Assembly (NCBI GenBank): GCA_018222915.1
Contig: JAAEZI010000011.1
Location: 40,173 to 95,629, forward strand
DNA from: Algicola sp.
GTDB lineage: Bacteria > Bacteroidota > Bacteroidia > Flavobacteriales > Flavobacteriaceae
Direction of reading: 5' to 3'
Length of the DNA: 55,457 nucleotides
Shown: in pieces, positions 49,411-55,457 of the stretch
Layout of the letters: each line of letters starts with the position of its first letter
Numbering within the stretch: position 1 is the stretch's first letter
Position numbers and translations under genes: made by a program
The notes under the pieces: generated by a model
The model's database searches: none
What the model saw: the letters and a program-made list of their open reading frames with translations, nothing else
What the model was told of the DNA's origin: nothing

Positions 49411-51249
49411 TTAGATTTCCATAATATGTTTCTCTAAATTGTCATCAGAGGATAATTGTAGTTTTTTTCGCAGTCGATATCTTGCCTTTTTGACGCCTTC
49501 TAATGAAATATTTAAAAGAGATGCAATAGCGTTAGAATCGTATTTCATTTTTAAAAGCGCAATCATGCGAATATCATTTTTAGTAATATTAGGATATTTT
49601 TCGGTCGTACGCTTATAAAAATCAGGATTCATTTCGATAAACTGATTTGTAAATTGATCCCAGTTATCATTAATTTGTTTGTCTATATGGAGCTTATTAA
49701 TGAGCTCATTAACTTTGTCGTTATGGTTATCTTTTTTTAATGCTTTAAGATGGTCTCGCGTTTCCATAAGCATTTCATTTTTTTGCGCAATATGTAAGGC
49801 TTTTGAAGCAAGCTCACGTTTGTGGTAAGCAATTTTTTGATTGAGATTTTCATTCTCCAAATCCTTTAATTTTGAGATAGCTTCTTGTTTCGTAGCTCTT
49901 AATCTAAACTTATTGATAAGCGCATATCCTATGGCTCCGAGCAAAAACAAGGAAATAATTAAGGCAATATTCCTATTATTGGCCGCTTTATTTTTGGAGT
50001 TCAAGAGTTCATTTTCTTGTTGCTGTATTTTGATAAGGTTTTCTCTCTTTTCAGATTCATAAAATTTTTCTAATGCTGCGATTTCCTTTATTTTCTCTTG
50101 TCCTAAGACACTATCCTTTAATTGAATGTAGGCTAAGAATGCTTCGTGACTTTGCTGAAATTTATTGACGTCATAACTCGATTTTGCAAGGGTTAAAAGA
50201 CTACCTAATTTTGAATCATTATCACCTATACTTTTTGCGACGGAATCCGACTTTAAGGCATAGTTGTATGCCGTATCGTAGGAGCCTTTCATCTTGTATG
50301 CATCTACAAGAAAATTGTATAAATTAACATTGAGGCTGCTATCATCAATGGATTTATTGATGTCTAGAGATGTTTTTAAATGATCGATGGCCTCATCATA
50401 ATGACCTTGTTGAATATTCAAATAGCCATAATGTTGATAAACATAGGCATTGGCTAATTGGTGCTTATCGATGACAATTTCATGGGCCAATGGTAGGTAC
50501 TTTATAACACTATCAGTTTCCTTTAAATCTAAATAAGATGAACACATGTCGATTAATGCCACAGCGTAATTGATGTCTTTCCCTTTGTTTTTATAGATGT
50601 CAGCAGCTTTTTTTGTACTGGCTACTGATCGTAATTTATCTTGCATATTGGAATAGACCATAGCTAAATCCAAATTCACCATGGCGATGCCCATAGAATC
50701 CTTTATAGATGTATAATTTTTTTCGGATTCCAATAGGAAATTCAAAGCATTTTTATAATCCGTTAAGTTGATATATGCGGCTCCAATAAAAGATTGTGCA
50801 TGGGCTATTTGCTTTAGTTCTCCACATTCCTCAGAAATCGTAATTGATTTTTTTGCGAGATCCAGCGTTTCTGGATGATCCTGAAACAACGCATAGCGCG
50901 TTAAGTTGAATTGGCTGATGGCTAATTTACAATTATCTCCAGAAGCCTTAATTCTTTCAAATCCTTTTTGATGAATTTGTAATGAAATACTATCCCAATG
51001 ACCCATATCTAATCGGAGATTAGCAAATCGGTGATACAAATCTCCAGCGATCGTATCATTGTCTATTTTAGCTATTGAATATGTAATCGTATCAAAAATA
51101 CTAAGGTCAACGTTTGATTTAGGACTAGACTTGAGGTTCTCGTATAAACTATCTAATGCCGTTGCATCATACAGTTTTGGTGTTTGCGCAAATATGGCAG
51201 TCGATGCAATGACAGACTGTATGAATGTAAAAATGAATAGACGAACCAT
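49411..51249 (-). CDS. TPR sensor-regulator with C-terminal LuxR-type HTH
   Basis: A 612-aa protein: signal peptide (1-21), about ten TPR-like helical repeats (about 60-390), a membrane helix at about 427-446 (NIALIISLFLLGAIGYALI), a coiled coil (450-510) and a C-terminal HTH with ITKNDIRMIALLKMKYDSNAIASLLNISLEGVKKARYRLRKKL. The periplasmic TPR part and cytoplasmic HTH make it a one-component membrane-bound regulator of a type common in Bacteroidetes. No neighbouring operon is an obvious target. Confidence 0.9.
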   Translation of the reverse strand: MVRLFIFTFIQSVIASTAIFAQTPKLYDATALDSLYENLKSSPKSNVDLSIFDTITYSIAKIDNDTIAGDLYHRFANLRLDMGHWDSISLQIHQKGFERIKASGDNCKLAISQFNLTRYALFQDHPETLDLAKKSITISEECGELKQIAHAQSFIGAAYINLTDYKNALNFLLESEKNYTSIKDSMGIAMVNLDLAMVYSNMQDKLRSVASTKKAADIYKNKGKDINYAVALIDMCSSYLDLKETDSVIKYLPLAHEIVIDKHQLANAYVYQHYGYLNIQQGHYDEAIDHLKTSLDINKSIDDSSLNVNLYNFLVDAYKMKGSYDTAYNYALKSDSVAKSIGDNDSKLGSLLTLAKSSYDVNKFQQSHEAFLAYIQLKDSVLGQEKIKEIAALEKFYESEKRENLIKIQQQENELLNSKNKAANNRNIALIISLFLLGAIGYALINKFRLRATKQEAISKLKDLENENLNQKIAYHKRELASKALHIAQKNEMLMETRDHLKALKKDNHNDKVNELINKLHIDKQINDNWDQFTNQFIEMNPDFYKRTTEKYPNITKNDIRMIALLKMKYDSNAIASLLNISLEGVKKARYRLRKKLQLSSDDNLEKHIMEI

Positions 51250-51359
51250 AATTTAAAGAATTGAAAGTCATAAAAATACACTTTTTGAAATAACTTAATT
51301 CAATCAATGTCAGGCGTCTGTGATAAGGACTTTAAGAGATGATAATTTTATGATGCTAT

Positions 51360-53837
51360 TTAAAATCGCGTGGATAAGCGAACATTGAAAACTCTTGGTG
51401 TCAAGAAGTTTGGAATTGCAAATTGACGTTTACTATAAACATCGCGTACCCAAGTATTAGTAATGGTGTTCTGCGCATTGAACATATTGAAAATTTCAAC
51501 ACCTATAGAAAGCTCCTTGAGTTTTTGCTTCCAAGCGGAGGTATAAGTTTTGTTAGGATCGACTAGGACATAAGAAATTCCTAAATCTGCACGCCTGTAA
51601 TCTCGTAACCTCGTTTGGAAATCATAAGGATCAGCATAACTAGGAGAGCCACCAGGAACACCTGTATTGTATACTAAATTCAAATACATCTTTAGATCTG
51701 GAATGTTAGGTACGTAGTCCTGAAACAGGATTCCAAATTTAAGTCTTTGATCTGTTGGTCTGGCAATAAATCCGCGGTCATCAATATTTTCTTCAGTTTT
51801 TAAATAACCAAAGCTAAACCAACTCTCTGTGCCAGGTACAAACTCACCGTTTAATCGTAAATCAAGACCATAAGCGTAGGCTTTAGCATTATTCTTGGCT
51901 CTATATCTAATCCTGACATTTTCTAGTGTGTAAGGATTCACATCGCTTAAATGTTTATAATATGCTTCGGAAACCAATTTAAATGGTCGATCCCAGATAT
52001 TAAAACTGTACTCATTACCTAAGACCAAATGAAGCGATTTTTGTGCTTTTACATTCGGTTGAACCGTTCCAGAGGAGTCTCTTAACTCGCGATAAAAAGG
52101 CGGTTGGTAATAAACACCACCTGCAATTCTAAATAACATGTCTTTCTCCCAATCCGGTTTGATAGCAAATTGTGCTCTCGGACTAAAGACGGTTTGTGTA
52201 GAGGAGGAGACACCATCTTCATTAGGTACTGCGCTATTCACGTTCCAATTATGTATTCTCACACCAGCATTGTAGAATACGTCATTGTTCCCTAAAGTAG
52301 TTCGCTTGCTCCATTGTGCATAAGCTTGAAGTCTATCAATTTTGACTGAATTCGTTGCTCTAATATTTTCAAAAGCTACCAGTGGCCCTTCGAAAGGTTC
52401 ATAGGGTTGATTGTTGGGAATGTCAAAAATAGGAGGTCTCACTGAAAATCCAGCACTATCAATCACTTCCCATTCTATGAGTCGGTCTCGAATATCTTCA
52501 TGGGTGTATTTTACACTCCACTCCAAGGTACTTTCTTCATCAATGTTATAATCTCCTTTGTGCTCTATATTTACAATAACCGCATCGAGGTCATTTCTGG
52601 CATGCGTTAATTGTGAACCAATGCCTTCGGAAAACTCAACTTCTCCAAGATTTTCGTCTCCAATACTACTATTGACTTCACCTAAGCGATATTGAGCGAG
52701 TATATCGAAGTATTCTTCTTCCGTCGTATGATATCCTGAAGTAATGAGTTTTAATGTAAGGTCATCATTGACAAAGTAGTTGGCTTTAAACGCACCGAAA
52801 GTCGTAAAGTATTGATCTTTTTCTTGACCTTCATAAAATACAAGAAGTGCCACGGGTTCATCAAGAGTTCCAAAATTGGTTTGTCTATTTTTAGGTCTGA
52901 AGGTATAGTTATTCAATGAGATATTTCCGAGAAAATTTAAATGAAATTTGTCAGAAAAACGATAGGTGAGATAGGTTTGTGCATCTGCAAACACCGGACG
53001 GACATTGGTCTCAGTTTCAAGAGAATTAATAAATAAACTATTGTCACGGTAACGCAAACCAACAATTCCAGAAAACTTAGAGTCTTTGCTGACGGTTTCT
53101 GCTGCCAGGCTTCCTCCTAAAAGGCTAGCTTCTGCGCGCATGCCAAATTTTATAGGATTTCTATAAGTGATATCGAGAACCGACGACAGTTTGTCGCCAT
53201 ATTTTGCCTGAAAACCTCCTGCGGAAAAATCGACGTTTTGAACAAGATCGGTATTTACAAAGCTCAAACCTTCTTGCTGACCAGAACGGATTAAAAATGG
53301 ACGATAGACTTCTATTTCGTTGACGTATACCAAGTTTTCGTCAAAATTTCCACCACGTACAGAATACTGCGTGCTCAATTCGTTGGAAATATTAACGCCA
53401 GGTAAGGTTTTTAAGATATTCTCAACACCAGGTTGTGCTCCTTTGATGGTTCGCAACACTTCTGGTGTAATGGTGGTAACACCGTCAACAGATTGTTTGG
53501 TGTTGGTATTAATTACGACAAGTCCAATTTGCTGCACATCAATTTTCATAACGGGATGAAATTCTAGTACTTGACCATTCTTTAAATTGAAAGTTTGTTC
53601 TACCGATTTATGTGAAACGTGCGTAAAAACTAAGGTGATGTTTTGATCTGAAGGCACTTTTATTTCATAAAAACCATTTATATTACTAGTGGTTCCAGTC
53701 GTTTCAGCTTTGATGTTGACACCAGAAATAGGGACGTTATTGTCATCGAGAATGACGCCTTTGATGGTAGCAGTTTGTGATATTCCTAAGAACGAAAAAC
53801 CTAGAAAGGCAATGAATAGTAAGATCTTTAGCTTCAA
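51360..53837 (-). CDS. TonB-dependent outer-membrane receptor
   Basis: An 825-aa protein starting at TTG (53837); no ATG precedes the end of the signal peptide, so a non-ATG start is needed. After the signal peptide a carboxypeptidase-regulatory-like domain (TATIKGVILDDNNVPISGV) is followed by the plug (GVENILKTLPGVNISNELSTQYSVRGGNFDENLVYVNEI) and a 22-strand-type barrel ending in an aromatic residue (NVRLSTRF). It imports an unknown ligand with TonB energy. No SusD partner is adjacent; the neighbouring gene is an M23 peptidase 11 bp upstream on the same strand. Confidence 0.95.
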   Translation of the reverse strand: MKLKILLFIAFLGFSFLGISQTATIKGVILDDNNVPISGVNIKAETTGTTSNINGFYEIKVPSDQNITLVFTHVSHKSVEQTFNLKNGQVLEFHPVMKIDVQQIGLVVINTNTKQSVDGVTTITPEVLRTIKGAQPGVENILKTLPGVNISNELSTQYSVRGGNFDENLVYVNEIEVYRPFLIRSGQQEGLSFVNTDLVQNVDFSAGGFQAKYGDKLSSVLDITYRNPIKFGMRAEASLLGGSLAAETVSKDSKFSGIVGLRYRDNSLFINSLETETNVRPVFADAQTYLTYRFSDKFHLNFLGNISLNNYTFRPKNRQTNFGTLDEPVALLVFYEGQEKDQYFTTFGAFKANYFVNDDLTLKLITSGYHTTEEEYFDILAQYRLGEVNSSIGDENLGEVEFSEGIGSQLTHARNDLDAVIVNIEHKGDYNIDEESTLEWSVKYTHEDIRDRLIEWEVIDSAGFSVRPPIFDIPNNQPYEPFEGPLVAFENIRATNSVKIDRLQAYAQWSKRTTLGNNDVFYNAGVRIHNWNVNSAVPNEDGVSSSTQTVFSPRAQFAIKPDWEKDMLFRIAGGVYYQPPFYRELRDSSGTVQPNVKAQKSLHLVLGNEYSFNIWDRPFKLVSEAYYKHLSDVNPYTLENVRIRYRAKNNAKAYAYGLDLRLNGEFVPGTESWFSFGYLKTEENIDDRGFIARPTDQRLKFGILFQDYVPNIPDLKMYLNLVYNTGVPGGSPSYADPYDFQTRLRDYRRADLGISYVLVDPNKTYTSAWKQKLKELSIGVEIFNMFNAQNTITNTWVRDVYSKRQFAIPNFLTPRVFNVRLSTRF

Positions 53838-53848
53838 AAGGGTTGTTT

Positions 53849-55457
53849 TTATTTTCTAAAAAATGTTGCTTCAAATGTAGTACTATTTCCAACATTATCG
53901 GTAACAATTATTTTAAGATTGTTTTCGGTTTCCGAATTTACACCATCACTAAAGTCATAGGTCAAGGTGTCTTTTTTATAATCATACTCCATCAAAATCC
54001 ATTTTCCGTTAATGGTGGCTCTGTAATTACTAATACCGGAAAGATCATCGTCAATTTTGATTTTGAGGTAATCTAATTTGCTAATCCATTTACCATCTTG
54101 GAAATTTACGGGTTCAATTGTAGGATTTATAGTGTCGCTAGCTAAAGCGAAGGTACCGAGATATTTTGTCCTTGCCGATAGTGTGTTTCCAAACCGTTTC
54201 GTACTTATATAACTCGGACGCTGATAATAACCGTATAACTTGGCAATAAATAGTTTTTCCTTGTCTTCATCATCATAATTACTGATATCGTATTTAATCG
54301 TGTAACTTTTTAATAGTGGGACAACATCCTTATGTAGGGTCAAGGTATCATTACTTACATTGAAATCAATGTGAAAGTCATCATAGAACGTTTGCTTCGG
54401 AAAATAGACGGAAATATGATCCTTCTGTAGTTCATTAACTTGGTTGGCTTGTATAAAGTGGTTAGGCAATAATTCAGGCGCTTCCAGTTTTTCTTTTACA
54501 GGAGTGCCTTTAATAGGAATAGATAACCAAGATTCATTTCCTTTAAAGTCTCGAAGTCTTACTTTATAGACTGTGTTGGTGCTATCTTCAACTTTGATGT
54601 AGCCATTCGCATCCACATCTTTGAGCATGCTTAAGACATTCCCTGATTCCACAAAAAGCTTTTGAATTCTTGATTTTTCTTTTTTGTAGATCTCATAATC
54701 GATATAACGATTAATGTGTTTGGATTCGTCAAAACTAAAACGCTTAAAATCCATTTCAAAACTCTTATTGCCATTATAAAACGTTTGGATATTGTTCAAG
54801 CCATTTTTGTTATAGGCAAAATCCAACTGATCATAACTCACAATTCCAAAGCCGATATCACCAAGTGCTTCTATAGGTGCCGTTTTATAGTCACCATTAC
54901 TTTGAGGGATTAATCGTAATTCTACGCGTTTTTTTTCGTGCTCTACATGTGATTTACGGTTTTTTGGATAAGCATAAACACCTGTCAGCGTAGGTCTTTT
55001 AGTGTCCTTAATATCTAATCCAAAGAGCATTGGATTTATAGGACGCTCTTCATTATCTCTAATTTCGAAATGTAGATGCGGTCCACCTGAACTTCCGGAA
55101 TTACCTGAAAAAGCTACCAGTTCATTTGAGGAGATAGGTAATTCATTAGGTGATGGAAACATTTCTACTTCGTAGCTTTCCTTCTGATATTGACAAGCTT
55201 TAATATAGCGTTCAATTTTAGGAGAAAACTTGCTTAAATGCGCATACACACTAACATATCCATTGGGATGTGTAATATAAAGTGCCTTGCCATAACCAAA
55301 ATGAGATACCTTAATACGACTCACATAGCCTTCAGCAGCGGCAATCACATCTAAACCAGTGCGTTGCTGCGTCTTAATATCCAAACCAGAATGAAAGTGA
55401 TTCGATCGTAATTCAGCGAAACTTCCTGAAAGCACTAGCGGAATATCCAAAGGACTT
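53849..55457 (-). CDS. M23 family metallopeptidase (5' end cut off)
   Basis: The frame is open to the window end, so the start lies outside; an in-frame TTG at 55450 is inside the conserved domain and is not the start. The N-terminal LytM/M23 domain has the zinc motif NHFHSGLDI (His and Asp), SVYAHLSKF and GPHLHFEIRD. The remaining 380 residues are beta-rich and of unknown role. M23 enzymes cleave peptidoglycan peptides, although Bacteroidetes forms with long C-terminal domains are poorly studied. Co-transcribed with the TonB-dependent receptor. Confidence 0.9.
   Translation of the reverse strand, partial: SPLDIPLVLSGSFAELRSNHFHSGLDIKTQQRTGLDVIAAAEGYVSRIKVSHFGYGKALYITHPNGYVSVYAHLSKFSPKIERYIKACQYQKESYEVEMFPSPNELPISSNELVAFSGNSGSSGGPHLHFEIRDNEERPINPMLFGLDIKDTKRPTLTGVYAYPKNRKSHVEHEKKRVELRLIPQSNGDYKTAPIEALGDIGFGIVSYDQLDFAYNKNGLNNIQTFYNGNKSFEMDFKRFSFDESKHINRYIDYEIYKKEKSRIQKLFVESGNVLSMLKDVDANGYIKVEDSTNTVYKVRLRDFKGNESWLSIPIKGTPVKEKLEAPELLPNHFIQANQVNELQKDHISVYFPKQTFYDDFHIDFNVSNDTLTLHKDVVPLLKSYTIKYDISNYDDEDKEKLFIAKLYGYYQRPSYISTKRFGNTLSARTKYLGTFALASDTINPTIEPVNFQDGKWISKLDYLKIKIDDDLSGISNYRATINGKWILMEYDYKKDTLTYDFSDGVNSETENNLKIIVTDNVGNSTTFEATFFRK

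Noticed and set aside
1..55457. tRNA, rRNA, CRISPR arrays, insertion sequences
   Set aside because: Reading the intergenic regions on both strands showed no tRNA-like CCA-ended clover leaf, no regularly spaced repeats and no transposase frame.

Overview
The window looks like a chromosomal segment of a Bacteroidetes bacterium, almost certainly a marine-type Flavobacteriaceae. The evidence is low GC, gliding genes (gldF, gldG), a type IX secretion C-terminal sorting domain, a hybrid two-component sensor fused to AraC, a TonB-dependent receptor, several families largely confined to Bacteroidetes (DUF4294, DUF6048, DUF6452, DUF6768, CCC-motif protein), and TAnnTTTG-like promoter elements in place of classical sigma70 boxes. 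I place 53 protein genes, of which two run off the window ends. I see no tRNA, rRNA, CRISPR array, insertion sequence or prophage, and base composition is even throughout.

Layout. 1-3973 (minus) is a tightly coupled array: SAM hydroxide adenosyltransferase, a monooxygenase-like protein, a small membrane protein, gldF, an unrecognised 164-aa membrane-anchored protein, and gldG (cut by the window start). 4183-6204 (plus) holds phoH and purC. 6205-11114 holds a 944-aa hybrid sensor divergent from a lipoprotein and a secreted LRR/TSP3 protein. 11148-17870 holds an acyltransferase-like membrane protein, an alanine/sodium symporter and two DUF3857/transglutaminase-type secreted proteins. 18012-22969 is an AraC regulator divergent from aldehyde dehydrogenase, DUF779 and acetyl-CoA synthetase, which reads as an acetaldehyde-to-acetyl-CoA unit.

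23000-31001 (minus) holds an MFS exporter, a DUF1579 protein, a three-subunit acyl-CoA (probably propionyl-CoA) carboxylase operon, a PrsW-like protease, a Nudix hydrolase and an M42 aminopeptidase. 31250-39999 is mostly housekeeping and membrane genes: DUF4294, hemolysin III, VOC, MarC, DUF3124, DUF4268, ZIP, two methyltransferases, and a DUF6048/DUF6452/rlmD block. 40229-42609 holds an ECF sigma factor with a DUF6768 membrane partner, then rocD. 42688-46321 (minus) holds two small cysteine-containing membrane proteins, a T9SS-sorted surface protein and an S74 tail-fibre-like protein. 46438-55457 holds a small membrane protein, an Smr protein, a calcium-repeat lipoprotein, a cysteine desulfurase, a TPR/HTH sensor-regulator, a TonB-dependent receptor and an M23 peptidase (cut by the window end).

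Most of the window is ordinary core genome. The points I would follow up are the extra gene between gldF and gldG, the sigma/DUF6768 pair as a possible unconventional sigma/anti-sigma module, the 21-bp-spaced direct repeats in the AraC/aldehyde dehydrogenase intergenic region, the DUF3857 pair in which one member lacks the transglutaminase cysteine, three places where a terminator-like hairpin abuts a start codon, and the small-scale gene packing (convergent genes with 0-4 bp between stops). I did not find a clearly novel large system; these are modest, testable leads.
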